Notes under the pieces: model-generated
Told to the model about the DNA's origin: nothing
Databases searched by the model: none
The model's input: only the letters and a program-made list of their open reading frames with translations
Shown here: one piece after another, positions 16,999 through 25,624 of the stretch
Layout: the number at the start of each line of letters is the position of its first letter
How positions within the stretch are numbered: the first letter of the stretch is position 1
Position numbers and translations under genes: made by a program
Source of the DNA: Bacillota bacterium LX-D
Lineage (GTDB): Bacteria; Bacillota; DUOV01; Zhaonellaceae
Length of the DNA: 64,000 bases
NCBI GenBank assembly: GCA_031628995.1
Contig: JAVLUO010000003.1
Coordinates: forward strand, 164,351-228,350
Direction: 5' to 3'

Positions 16999-18105
16999 TT
17001 ACAGCACTATTAATTCATAATCACGACTGCCCATTCCAATTTCCTCCCCGTAGCGCATCTGGATAGTAGCATCTATGTATGGTCGCAGTCCATGAAATTT
17101 ATCGGCCCCCTCTTCGTAATTACAGGAAAGCAAAGAAGCAGATAAGCCGATTTGTTTATTAACGAGGTCGTAGCTGGCCTGATCAATGGCAACAGGATCA
17201 GTTGATGCTAAGAAACCGATATCGGGAACAATTGGTGCATCGCTCCAAGGCGTACAATCACAGTCAGGGGTAATATTAAGCAGGAAATTAATATAGCCAA
17301 TCCGCCCTGGATGGGCTTTTACTACTCCGTATCCGTATTCCGTCAATCTTTCAGCGAAGGCGGTAAATTCCTTTCCCCAATCCATGCCAACGGCTTTTTT
17401 AGGACACACAGTCATACATTCACCGCAGCCTACACATTTTTCCAAAACAATTTCAGCTTTTTGAGCAGCCATAGTGATAGCTTCTTCTGGACAAACTGAG
17501 GTACACTTTCCACAGCCAGCACACTTTTCATGATCAACATATATTTTTACAGCATGCTGTTCCTTTTTACCTACTGCCGGTGCCCCGCCCATAGCTAGAT
17601 TTTTTATTGCTCCTCCGAAGCCGGCCATTTCATGTCCTTTAAAATGAGATAACACAATCATGCTATCAGCTCTAACAATATCTTTAGCCAGCTTCACTTT
17701 ACTAAAATGTTTTTTGCTAATTTCTACTTCTATAATATTTTCACTACGCAATCCATCGGCAATAATTAGTGGGGCTCCTGTAACAGTATAATCAAACCCA
17801 TGTTCCAATGCTGTGATAAGATGGTCAACCGCATTATGCCGACTCCCAGAATAGAGGGTATTGGTATCCGTCAGAAAGGGCTTGGCACCCTTCTCTTTTA
17901 CTTTATCCACCACTTGCCTAACAAAAACGGGGTTAATAAAACCATCATTTCCTCGTTCACCGAAATGCAATTTTATAGCCGTTAAGTCATCTTTTTGAAT
18001 AAACTCACTAAATCCAGCATGCGCAAATAGATTTCTGATTTTACTAACCTTATTACTCTTATCTGATTTAGCTCTCAAATTTACATAGTAAACTTTGCTT
18101 GACAT
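16999..18105 (-). CDS. DUF362-family iron-sulfur protein with two 4Fe-4S centres
   Basis: 368 residues from ATG at 18105, preferred because AGGATGA lies seven bases upstream of it rather than of the ATG at 18114. The N-terminal DUF362 core has DLTAIKLHFGERGNDGFINP and SHFKGHEMAGFGGAIKNLAM. An inserted ferredoxin part has CAGCGKCTSVCPEEA and CVGCGECMTVCPKKA, eight cysteines for two 4Fe-4S clusters. The DUF362 core continues after it (PDIGFLASTDPVAIDQASYD). Proteins of this layout are widespread in anaerobes and are often called uncharacterised Fe-S centre proteins; substrate and electron partner are unknown. No signal peptide, so it is cytoplasmic. Confidence 0.9.
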   Translation of the reverse strand: MSSKVYYVNLRAKSDKSNKVSKIRNLFAHAGFSEFIQKDDLTAIKLHFGERGNDGFINPVFVRQVVDKVKEKGAKPFLTDTNTLYSGSRHNAVDHLITALEHGFDYTVTGAPLIIADGLRSENIIEVEISKKHFSKVKLAKDIVRADSMIVLSHFKGHEMAGFGGAIKNLAMGGAPAVGKKEQHAVKIYVDHEKCAGCGKCTSVCPEEAITMAAQKAEIVLEKCVGCGECMTVCPKKAVGMDWGKEFTAFAERLTEYGYGVVKAHPGRIGYINFLLNITPDCDCTPWSDAPIVPDIGFLASTDPVAIDQASYDLVNKQIGLSASLLSCNYEEGADKFHGLRPYIDATIQMRYGEEIGMGSRDYELIVL

Positions 18106-18160
18106 AGTATTCATCCTTTCTTTAACGCAAAGGTAGCTCCCCCCTCTAAATTCCCTTCCG

Positions 18161-18307
18161 TCAGGCTAGACTGGACATCCCACCCAATGTGCTTAAAAAA
18201 CTTAACCATTCGATCTGTTGAGGTACCGTATTCCCCTTGCTCGTTAGCAACACCTGGCTATAAGCAGAAGCTCCTGAGCTTGTTGTATCATAGCCGGAAA
18301 ACACCCT
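18161..18307 (-). pseudogene. Unidentified C-terminal coding fragment
   Basis: The minus strand reads FSGYDTTSSGASAYSQVLL and then GNTVPQQIEWLSFLSTLG before a TGA at 18161. Composition is protein-like, unlike the flanking A/T-rich bases, but there is no start and I do not recognise the family. It may be the tail of a deleted gene in the junk between the DUF362 gene and the chemoreceptor-like gene. Confidence 0.3.
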
Positions 18308-18383
18308 TAAATTAAAAATAATTAGCTGACAAATTATTATTATACCATAATTATACAAATTTGGAGACTTGAAAATATATAAT

Positions 18384-19388
18384 TTACAAAGTTTCATAGA
18401 TAATAGCTGACCAGTCTTTTCCCTTATAAGCGTTATATCCGCGTGTATGCGCATAGCCATAGATTACAACGTTGCCCATACGATCCTTTTCAAAGAGGTA
18501 ACCGTAAGTTTCTCCTTTCATAGCACGTTGTGCTGCATGGAGATGGCCTAGACTATCACTTAAAATACCCTTGCGGCTGCGGGATGCTATAAGATACCCT
18601 TGTTTATTGATAATAAATATGTTCCCATTTTTACCGATCCGAGCTGAATCTATAATGTCATAGATATAATCCCAGTTAAACCGGGTAGAAAAATATCCTA
18701 AAACTTTACCATGCTCTCCCCGTATTGGACATGTATAAGCTATGGTATGACGATTCTCAACAGTTGAATAGTAAAGATCACTTACGGAAATAGAATTAGC
18801 TGCCTTAGCTTCCTTAAACCAATTTTCATCAGACATGTCTTTTCCGATAAGTTCGCGCCTAGTACCTGCTGCAACTATTTTGCCTTCATTATCTAGTACA
18901 TATAGATCAAGGTAAACTTCATATATTTCTATAAGGTGTTGCAAAAGTTCATTAGCTGCTGAAAAACGTTCTGTTGCTGTAGAGCAAAAGCAATTCTTAA
19001 CTTTATCAAAAGTTGCCCAAGCTTGAGCATCACAGTTACGTTCAAAAAGATTCCTGTCAATTTTATCAATAGTATCATAGGCCACATCGGCTGTTCGAAC
19101 AGCCATTACTTCATTTGCTTTGTTTTGAATGTTTTCAATAATTTTAGTACTTTCTTTAGTAAAACTTAAACTACTATTAGCCAGCTTTTTAATTTCAGAG
19201 GCCACTACACTAAACCCCCTGCCGGCATCTCCTGCTCTTGCGGCTTCAATTGCTGAGTTTAAGGACAATAGATTTGTACGTTCAGCAAGATCCCTAATGG
19301 ATTCTATGACTTCACTCATTTCATTATTAGCATTTTTAAGTTCACTAATTATAATGGATGCATCAATAACTAAATTATCGTCAGACAC
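18384..19388 (-). CDS. Short cytoplasmic chemoreceptor-like protein: signalling tip followed by a Cache-like sensor
   Basis: 334 residues with no membrane helix. Residues about 28-70 contain the most conserved hairpin tip of methyl-accepting chemotaxis proteins ([18 protein letters not shown], then [15 protein letters not shown]). The long adaptation helices are missing. After a linker, residues about 125-334 form a Cache-like sensor ([39 protein letters not shown]). The order is reversed relative to ordinary receptors, where the sensor comes first. GTG at 19388 has GGGGG upstream. A terminator-like hairpin lies in its leader. Such small proteins could plug into receptor arrays or act as soluble adaptors; this is inferred. 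No che genes are nearby. Confidence 0.75.
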   Translation of the reverse strand: MSDDNLVIDASIIISELKNANNEMSEVIESIRDLAERTNLLSLNSAIEAARAGDAGRGFSVVASEIKKLANSSLSFTKESTKIIENIQNKANEVMAVRTADVAYDTIDKIDRNLFERNCDAQAWATFDKVKNCFCSTATERFSAANELLQHLIEIYEVYLDLYVLDNEGKIVAAGTRRELIGKDMSDENWFKEAKAANSISVSDLYYSTVENRHTIAYTCPIRGEHGKVLGYFSTRFNWDYIYDIIDSARIGKNGNIFIINKQGYLIASRSRKGILSDSLGHLHAAQRAMKGETYGYLFEKDRMGNVVIYGYAHTRGYNAYKGKDWSAIIYETL

Positions 19389-19394
19389 AATTAT

Positions 19395-19437
19395 ACCCCC
19401 TAAAAATAAAAAATAACCTGCCTTAAAATTAGGCAGG
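19395..19437 (-). terminator. Terminator-like hairpin in the leader of the chemoreceptor-like gene
   Basis: On the minus strand CCTGCCT (19437-19431) pairs with AGGCAGG (19423-19417) around a seven-base loop. A T-rich tract follows and runs into the ribosome-binding site. It may end a transcript from upstream or act as a conditional attenuator for the gene at 19388. Confidence 0.5.
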
Positions 19438-19699
19438 CTCCATTGCCAATAGTGTATTTTTTTGTATTACCATTATACAAGATAATTAGAAACCTTTTCA
19501 AGTTTTTCCTAATTTCTTAAACAAGAGGAGTCAGAATTAGAGTATTAAAACAAATGTCACTTTCTTTGGCTAGTTTAGTCTGACTATAGATTCATAGATA
19601 GAATTATTAATATTATCTAAACTAGAGGCAGTAGCCCGTACCCAAATTTAATTCCTAGTACGATTGCTCGGTAGATAACAATAGAAAGTAAATATTATA
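19438..19699. other. Non-coding A/T-rich spacer
   Basis: About 260 bases between the leader hairpin and the coiled-coil gene at 19700. I see no open frame with a start site, no clear hairpin and no repeat. Confidence 0.4.
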
Positions 19700-19999
19700 T
19701 TATTCTTTGGTGTAAGTAGTACAATACGGTATAATTTTTTCAATCAGTACGTTTTTATCTCCAAGTGGTATAGTTTCTTTTTTTCTAATAAAATTTGTTT
19801 TTACTGTAATAACATTATCATCAAAATTAATATTTTGGATATCTGTTACTGAATCTGCTGTATCCAGTTCAGTTAAATTAAACATTTCTATTTGTTCACG
19901 TAATTTGAGCAGCTCTTTTTCATAATTACTAATTTTTTTTTCCAAATTAGTAATTATATTTTCTAGTCTTGTAATTTCATTATATATTGATGAACTCAT
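19700..19999 (-). CDS. Hypothetical coiled-coil protein
   Basis: 99 residues from ATG at 19999 (MSSSIYNEITRLENIITN), with GGACGTGAT upstream. An in-frame GTG at 20011 is possible but sits too close to the Shine-Dalgarno-like bases. Residues about 5-45 form a heptad-rich coiled coil (ITNLEKKISNYEKELLKL); the rest is polar beta-like sequence. No family recognised. It follows another small gene on the same strand, separated by an intrinsic terminator, and both are transcribed away from the multicopper oxidase. A spore-surface role is guessed from that neighbourhood only. Confidence 0.6.
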   Translation of the reverse strand: MSSSIYNEITRLENIITNLEKKISNYEKELLKLREQIEMFNLTELDTADSVTDIQNINFDDNVITVKTNFIRKKETIPLGDKNVLIEKIIPYCTTYTKE

Positions 20000-20023
20000 T
20001 ATTAATATCACGTCCTTTTTAAT

Positions 20024-20052
20024 AAAAAGAGCAGGAATACCTGCTCTTTTTA
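20024..20052 (-). terminator. Intrinsic terminator between two small genes
   Basis: AAAAGAGCAGG (20025-20035) and CCTGCTCTTTT (20040-20050) form an 11-base stem with a four-base loop. On the minus strand a T tract follows. It lies between the genes at 20060 and 19700, so the second gene would depend on read-through or its own promoter. Confidence 0.85.
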
Positions 20053-20059
20053 TATTTTA

Positions 20060-20281
20060 TTATTCATCAGCACATGGCCTACATGGCGTTTTAATAATTA
20101 CAACTTGGAAAGGAAGCTTTTTCTCAAGAAAGAATTTTTCCCGACCTAAACGAAAAATTTTTTCTACATCAATAAATCCAGTTAATACAGCAACGCAAGC
20201 ATCTTCTATTACTAGTTGATCAACTTTACTAACTATTTCAATTTCATTACCCTCAAAACCATTTTCTTTTAAATCTAACAA
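20060..20281 (-). CDS. Hypothetical 73-residue protein beside the multicopper oxidase
   Basis: 73 residues from TTG at 20281, preceded by AGGAGGAGACC. The sequence is acidic then hydrophobic, with VAVLTGFIDVEKIFRLG and the Cys-containing end TPCRPCADE. Short strand-rich domains of this look occur in clostridial spore-surface proteins, but I cannot assign a family. It lies divergent from the multicopper oxidase with 326 bases between, so shared regulation is possible. Confidence 0.6.
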   Translation of the reverse strand: MLDLKENGFEGNEIEIVSKVDQLVIEDACVAVLTGFIDVEKIFRLGREKFFLEKKLPFQVVIIKTPCRPCADE

Positions 20282-20607
20282 TTAGGTCTCCTCCTCTAGT
20301 TTATTGTATTAAAGGAATTTCTTTGTTATAAAATATGCCATTAGTTTCCCTTTTGTTACAAATTTCGGTAAATAATATAACAATTTACAAATTTATTTGT
20401 GTAATACCTGAATACCAAATATACCCTCCCATACGGAATGTGTACTCTTTTTCATTGTAGTTGGTTTAATAAATCTAAAGGAACATAATGAGTAATCAAA
20501 AATAAGCAACTTATAGAATGATGCAACAATAACAGGCAGTAAATGTGTACACATAAAACTCTTAATAATATTATGTAATATAATTACTTTGAAAGAAGGT
20601 GCTATTA
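20282..20607. other. Divergent intergenic region of the multicopper oxidase
   Basis: 326 A/T-rich bases between two divergent start sites. It contains a perfect 12-base palindrome, ATGTGTACACAT (20543-20554), and a TATAAT (20579-20584) without a matching -35. No gene is seen. A mother-cell sigma-E or sigma-K promoter would be expected if the oxidase is a coat protein, but I find no clean match. Confidence 0.4.
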
Positions 20608-23600
20608 ATGTGTGCAACTATTATACCTCAAACACGTGAATGCATTTGCTGGAACGGCAAAAAGGTTTCAGTAAGACATTTTAATATTGTCGCAATCTCT
20701 ATACCCATTGTCTATAACGAAGCTGGAGATCATGACCCAAATGGCCTTATGTACGTACTTAACGAAAATGAGGATGACATAAAAAAGGCCGTTGCCGAAA
20801 ATCCTTTTACACCTGTAGATCTTGTACAACCTTTAGTAATTAGAGCCAATCTGGGTGACTTTATTATTGTAGACTTTGAAAATAGACTTGATAGGCGTGC
20901 TTCTATTCACATTCAGGACGTTGAATACGACGTGCTAGATTCTGATGGTGCAGCAGTTGGGTTTAATCCTGACACAACAACAGAAAATAAGAAAAGATAC
21001 TACTGGTTCGCAGACAAAGAAGGAATATTTATGTTCCATGATATGGCAGACCAAAGAAGCGGTGAAAACGCAACAAACGTACACGGGCTCTTTGGTGCTT
21101 TAATCGTTGAGCCTGTTGGGGCTACCTGGACAGACCCAATTAATGGTAATGAGCTTAAAAGTGGGTGCTATGCAGATATTCACCACCCGGCTATGCCTGA
21201 TTTCAGAGAGTATGTTACAATTTTCCATGATGAGCCTGAAATAAAGGATAGGAACGGGAACACACCAATTAACCCGGAAACAGGTCAGCCCGCATCAACG
21301 ATGCCCATAAACTACAGGGCAGAACCGATGCGAAACCGTCACCCTCATTGTCCGGGGTGTGTAGGTGAGGAAGTCTCGTTAAGTTCATGGACGTTTGGTG
21401 ATCCTGCAACTCCTATTCTACGTGCCTATGTGGGCGACCCTGCAAAAATAAGGCTAATTCATGGAGGTATCAAGGAGACACACGTTTTCCATCTTCATAA
21501 TCATCAATGGCTGTTAGAGCCCAATGACCCAAAATCGACTATAATTGACTCTATATCATTTAGCCCTCAACAGTGTATGACTATAGAACCGTTATTCGGT
21601 GCTGGAAGTTTAAATGGCTGTATAGGTGATGTTATATGGCACTGCCATCTGTATCCTCATTTTGCTGAAGGAATGTGGGGATTGTGGAGGATATTGGATA
21701 GGCTTGAGGATGGCACTAGAGAATACCCTGACGGCACAAAACCTTCCAGACTGATGCCGCTTCCCGATAGGACACCACCTCCTCCTCCTGACGATTTACA
21801 CCCTGGTTTTCCAAGGTTTGTTGCAGGAACACCGGGTGAAAAGGCATTTAAACCTCCCCTTGGTATAATAGGACAGGAAGCAAGACAACCAACTCCGCTC
21901 GAGGAAGCAAATTTTGTCGATAATGCAGTTCCAGGAGCATTATACTCTAACCCATGTCCACCCGATGCATCTGTAAAAATCTTTGAAGTTGTAGCGATTC
22001 AAGTTCCAATCGTCTATAATAACCAGGGGTGGCACGACCCGGAAGGCAGGATATTTGTACTAAAAGATGATAAAGAAGCGATCATGAAGGGTGAAAAAGA
22101 ACCTGAACCTTTTGTTATAAGAGCAAACGCAGGGGATTGCATTGAAATCAGGTTAACTAATGAGCTTCCACTGGAAATCGGTGGTAACGCATTCCAGTTA
22201 AAGACAAAGACCACCGAAGCTGGCTGGCATATTCACCTTGTTAAATTCGATACGATTGTTGCTGATGGAAGTGCAAATGGTTGGTGCAATGATGCGTCTG
22301 CAATACCCGGGGATACATTGATTGAGCGTTTTTATGCAGATACTGAATTAAGGACTATATTCTTCCACGACCATCTATTTCCTAATACTAGCCAGCAGCA
22401 TGGATTATTTGGCGTATTAATTATCGAACCACCAAACTCAACATATCATGACCCCAAAACAGGTGAAGAAATACGAAGTGGGACGAAAGCGGTAATACGA
22501 GTACCAGGCCAACCCGATTTTAGAGAATTCATTCTGGCAGTTCACGACTTTGCACTGCTTTTTGACAAAGACGGAAAGCCTTTGAATCCTCCGCCATTTC
22601 CAAGCTCACCTGATGACCCCGGAGTTATGGGCATTAATTATAAATGCGAACCGCTGCAGTTTAGGAAAGGCGATCCTGCATATGTATTCAGTTCCTATGT
22701 ACACGGTGACCCCGTTACACCCCTGCTTGAAACGTATGAAGGCGACCCGATAAGGATACGGTTGTTTGATGGAGCACAGGAGGAACAACATTCCTTTAAC
22801 CTGCACGGATTAAGATGGAGGAAAGAGCCTACTGATCCAGTGTCACCTCTTGTACAATCACAAACCTTGGGTATTTCGGAAGCGTTTAACTTCGAGATAA
22901 ATTATGACTATAAAAAAGGAGACTATTTGTACTATTTCGGCGGTGTCGATGACCTATGGCTCGGTTTATGGGGAATATTAAGAGTGCATCGTGAAAAAGT
23001 TCCCCACCTTCTGCCGTTGGTTGACAGACCTGTTCCTCCAGAAAGGACAGAGCCCCTTCCTCACAAGACAGGTAATCCGCCGCCCAAAGCACCAAGTCCC
23101 GGGAATCCGTGTCCTGCAGGTGCAAAGGTCAGAAAATATGAAGTTGTGGCTATCCAAAAGGATATTGTCTATAATAAGTTTGGCGACCATGACCCAAATG
23201 GTTTGATGTTTGTGCTAAAAGAGCATGAGAAAAAAGTCCTGAAAGGTGAAATCAAACCTAAACCATTGATTTTAAGAGCAAACGCAGGAGATTGCATTGA
23301 GGTTACACTCACCAACCATCTTTTTAAGCCTATAGTTCAAGATTCACACCCCGGAGTACCTGTAGATGCCCCGTTCCTGCCATCAAATCGGGCTTCAATA
23401 CACGCTCAATTGCTTAAATATGACGTATTGGGTTCGGATGGGGCAACAGTCGGATTTAACTACGACCAAACAGTAGCACCTGGTGAAAGTATAACTTACA
23501 GGTGGTTTGCCGATTCGGAATTAGGTGCATGTACGTTGACTGGCTTTGCAGATATCCGCAATCATAGGCATCACGGACTATTCGGTGCAATTATTATCGA

Positions 23601-24402
23601 ACCTACAGGGTCAAAGTATTTGAATGAACAAACAGGTCAAGAATTAAAATATGGCGAACTGGAACAAGTAGTAATATCAAATCCCGGTATGCCCGATTTC
23701 AGAGAATTTGTATTATTTATGCAGGACGGTATTAGTCTTTTTGATAAGGAAGGTAAACTTATTTCTGACCCTCATGACCATGGACATGGTGACGAGCGTT
23801 TGGATTTTGAAGACCAGGGGCAAAAGGGGTTTAATTACAGGGCTGAAAGGTTTGAAAACCGACTAGAAAATGACCCTAGAGTACACCTTGTAATGAGTTC
23901 TAATATTCACGGAGACCCTGCAACACCTGTTTATAAGGCTTATCCAGGCGACCCAGTGAGGATAAGGTTGATTATGCCAGCAGATAAACCAAGAAACCAC
24001 AGCTTTGTACTGCATGGACATTCATGGAGGCAGCAATTTTCCGACCCATTCTCGGATACTATTTCTTGTCAGGGAGCAATAAGCGTTGGAAACGTGTTTA
24101 ACCTTATAATTGAGAATGGTGCAAGCCAATTCCCAGGAGATTACGCCTACAGGTCGGGCATATTCCGTTGGGATGTCGAACAAGGGATGTGGGGCATATT
24201 CAGGATTTTCGATGAATTACAATGCGGACTTATGCCGATTAACGGAAATGACAGTTTCTGTGGATGTTTGGATTGGAAGCGTAAAATTTTTATGAAAATG
24301 ATTCAGTTGTTTAAGTGTAAGCACAAAACACATTCCGAATGTGACAGTGGCATTCACAACAAATTTGACAACTGGTTTAAAAATGGGCTGTGGTTAAAGT
24401 AA
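20608..24402 (+). CDS. Very large three-repeat multicopper oxidase, MnxG-like
   Basis: 1,264 residues from ATG at 20608 (AGAAGGTG upstream; an in-frame GTG at 20599 is less likely). Three homologous repeats start near residues 13, 450 and 835, each with a xIVYNxxGxHDPxG-type block and, by pattern, two cupredoxin domains, giving six in all. Copper ligands form one complete site split between repeats: His292, His295, His297 (HVFHLHNH) and His345-Cys346-His347, His351, Met356 (HCHLYPHFAEGM) in repeat 1; His541, His543 (WHIH) and His587, His589 (FHDH) in repeat 2. Repeat 3 has no complete set. There is no signal peptide; the tail is Cys/His-rich (KCKHKTHSECDSG). Size and layout recall the exosporial Mn(II) oxidase MnxG. 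Mn, Fe or organic oxidation cannot be told apart. Confidence 0.85.
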   Translation: MCATIIPQTRECICWNGKKVSVRHFNIVAISIPIVYNEAGDHDPNGLMYVLNENEDDIKKAVAENPFTPVDLVQPLVIRANLGDFIIVDFENRLDRRASIHIQDVEYDVLDSDGAAVGFNPDTTTENKKRYYWFADKEGIFMFHDMADQRSGENATNVHGLFGALIVEPVGATWTDPINGNELKSGCYADIHHPAMPDFREYVTIFHDEPEIKDRNGNTPINPETGQPASTMPINYRAEPMRNRHPHCPGCVGEEVSLSSWTFGDPATPILRAYVGDPAKIRLIHGGIKETHVFHLHNHQWLLEPNDPKSTIIDSISFSPQQCMTIEPLFGAGSLNGCIGDVIWHCHLYPHFAEGMWGLWRILDRLEDGTREYPDGTKPSRLMPLPDRTPPPPPDDLHPGFPRFVAGTPGEKAFKPPLGIIGQEARQPTPLEEANFVDNAVPGALYSNPCPPDASVKIFEVVAIQVPIVYNNQGWHDPEGRIFVLKDDKEAIMKGEKEPEPFVIRANAGDCIEIRLTNELPLEIGGNAFQLKTKTTEAGWHIHLVKFDTIVADGSANGWCNDASAIPGDTLIERFYADTELRTIFFHDHLFPNTSQQHGLFGVLIIEPPNSTYHDPKTGEEIRSGTKAVIRVPGQPDFREFILAVHDFALLFDKDGKPLNPPPFPSSPDDPGVMGINYKCEPLQFRKGDPAYVFSSYVHGDPVTPLLETYEGDPIRIRLFDGAQEEQHSFNLHGLRWRKEPTDPVSPLVQSQTLGISEAFNFEINYDYKKGDYLYYFGGVDDLWLGLWGILRVHREKVPHLLPLVDRPVPPERTEPLPHKTGNPPPKAPSPGNPCPAGAKVRKYEVVAIQKDIVYNKFGDHDPNGLMFVLKEHEKKVLKGEIKPKPLILRANAGDCIEVTLTNHLFKPIVQDSHPGVPVDAPFLPSNRASIHAQLLKYDVLGSDGATVGFNYDQTVAPGESITYRWFADSELGACTLTGFADIRNHRHHGLFGAIIIEPTGSKYLNEQTGQELKYGELEQVVISNPGMPDFREFVLFMQDGISLFDKEGKLISDPHDHGHGDERLDFEDQGQKGFNYRAERFENRLENDPRVHLVMSSNIHGDPATPVYKAYPGDPVRIRLIMPADKPRNHSFVLHGHSWRQQFSDPFSDTISCQGAISVGNVFNLIIENGASQFPGDYAYRSGIFRWDVEQGMWGIFRIFDELQCGLMPINGNDSFCGCLDWKRKIFMKMIQLFKCKHKTHSECDSGIHNKFDNWFKNGLWLK

Positions 24403-24418
24403 TCTTAAAGCAAGAAGG

Positions 24419-24450
24419 AGCCTGACGATTCAATACGTTGGGCTTTTCAT
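24419..24450 (+). terminator. Intrinsic terminator of the multicopper oxidase
   Basis: AGCCTGACG (24419-24427) pairs with CGTTGGGCT (24436-24444), a nine-base stem with two G-T wobbles, followed by TTTTCATTTT. It lies 17 bases after the stop codon. Confidence 0.75.
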
Positions 24451-24502
24451 TTTATACAGAAGCATCTATAGGGATATTAGGATATTATTTTTGAGGGTTG
24501 AT

Positions 24503-24531
24503 AAAAAAATGATGGCTAAACAGCCACCATT
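24503..24531 (-). terminator. Intrinsic terminator of the Cys-rich gene
   Basis: On the minus strand AATGGTGGCT (24531-24522) pairs with AGCCATCATT (24517-24508) around a four-base loop. A run of T (24507-24503) follows. It serves the gene ending at 24571. Confidence 0.85.
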
Positions 24532-24570
24532 AAGTTTTGTTTCATGTTTTTAGTATCATATTTCATTCTT

Positions 24571-25098
24571 TCAACAACCACATGGCGTATCCTTACTTGG
24601 TAAAGTACTTAAGGGGTTTGTATAGATGTAGTTTGCGACCAGCTTGATATCTATAGGACACGGGTCTTCACATAGATTGCCAGGTAGAGTAAAACAGAAT
24701 TCTTTTGATATTGCTTTACAAGGGGTCATAGAGGTTCCTGTAAATACAATTTTTCCTTTCTGGCTGATTATCATGTTGTTTTTAGACTTGACCAAAACAA
24801 CGCTGATTGCTAGAAATCGATTTTCACACACATTGTGGATGTCTACAAAAACTCTTAACAATCGTGTTTGGCAGTCCAACATATCAACAGACAGGCAAAC
24901 CTCTTTATAGTCTTCACACTTATCGAAATCAATTCTTTTACTTGCTTCGTAGCAGCAGTCATTAGTTGATTCGATTTTTATGTTCTCCAATTCATTTAGT
25001 TTTTCGAGCATGTCTATCTCAACTTTGTTCTCAACGATATTACTTTCGTTATCATCATCAGTTACATGTGGTGTTCCATTTGTGGTTTTTTCATCCAT
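24571..25098 (-). CDS. Hypothetical Cys-rich protein, possible spore-surface component
   Basis: 175 residues from ATG at 25098 (AGGAGG eight bases upstream; an ATG at 25104 sits too close). The first 60 residues are acidic and disordered-looking, and the rest is strand-rich with many cysteines (TNDCCYEASKRIDFDKCED, MLDCQTRLLRVFVDIHNVC, GNLCEDPCPIDIKLVANYIY, ending TPCGC). No signal peptide or membrane helix. I do not recognise a family. It converges on the multicopper oxidase, each gene having its own terminator. Cysteine-rich, secretion-signal-free proteins next to a CotA/MnxG-type oxidase would suit a cross-linked spore coat, but this is inference. Confidence 0.65.
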   Translation of the reverse strand: MDEKTTNGTPHVTDDDNESNIVENKVEIDMLEKLNELENIKIESTNDCCYEASKRIDFDKCEDYKEVCLSVDMLDCQTRLLRVFVDIHNVCENRFLAISVVLVKSKNNMIISQKGKIVFTGTSMTPCKAISKEFCFTLPGNLCEDPCPIDIKLVANYIYTNPLSTLPSKDTPCGC

Positions 25099-25244
25099 AT
25101 TCATGCCTCCTGACTTTAAATCCTAATATAGTATATTCAGGATTATGTAAAATGTGAATACTAAGACGGCTGTATATATATATATAGAAAAGCATTTGAA
25201 CTAAAATTAAATAAGGAAAAAAACTGACAATAAAAATACTGAAA

Positions 25245-25286
25245 AGAGCCGCAAAGTACAAATCAAGTACTCTGCGACTCTTTTTA
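25245..25286. terminator. Bidirectional intrinsic terminator
   Basis: AGAGCCGCAAAGTAC (25245-25259) pairs with GTACTCTGCGACTCT (25267-25281) with a few mismatches, flanked by A and T runs. It isolates the riboswitch-HD-GYP unit from the Cys-rich gene. Confidence 0.8.
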
Positions 25287-25404
25287 TATGGTTACTATTT
25301 TAAATTTGTGAAAATAAAGGTAACTTTTTTGGTAAACTAAACCATTAAATGCAACATTATTACAATAATGTTGCATTGCAATAGTTGAATAGTTCTAAAT
25401 TAAT

Positions 25405-25482
25405 GTTGATAAAGGCAAGCCTCCGAAAGTTAGGGACGTAAAGCCACGAGTTTAATGCTTTACGATGGCAGCCGGTTTGCGA
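25405..25482 (+). ncRNA. Cyclic di-GMP-I (GEMM) riboswitch aptamer
   Basis: The conserved blocks of the GEMM-I class are present in order: AAAGGCAAGCC, CCGAAAG loop, AGGGACGTAAAGCCACGAG, and the 3' block GATGGCAGCCGGTTTGC. The GNRA-type tetraloop (GAAA), the GGACG/AAAGC core and the ATGGCAGCCGG closing element are diagnostic. The ligand-selecting position in the AAGGC block reads G, which favours c-di-GMP over cGAMP, though my alignment is by eye. A terminator hairpin follows, and the first gene downstream is an HD-GYP phosphodiesterase. Confidence 0.9.
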
Positions 25483-25488
25483 TGACTT

Positions 25489-25524
25489 AAAAAAACCGTG
25501 GATAAACAGATTTACGGTTTTTCG
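25489..25524 (+). terminator. Expression-platform terminator of the c-di-GMP riboswitch
   Basis: AAAAACCGT (25491-25499) pairs with ACGGTTTTT (25514-25522), ending in a T run, directly 3' of the aptamer and about 100 bases before the HD-GYP gene. Whether ligand promotes or prevents its folding cannot be decided by eye. Confidence 0.75.
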
Positions 25525-25624
25525 TTTATTATAGGTTCTCATATAAGCTTTCAGGTAAGCTTGGACTGTAATATAACTTTAACCTGCGGCTGATAGAGCA
25601 AGTCAAGAGAAAGGAGTTAGAAAA

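Noticed and set aside
25172..25188. A TA dinucleotide tract
   Set aside because: Short and within an A/T-rich spacer; no sign of a functional repeat.
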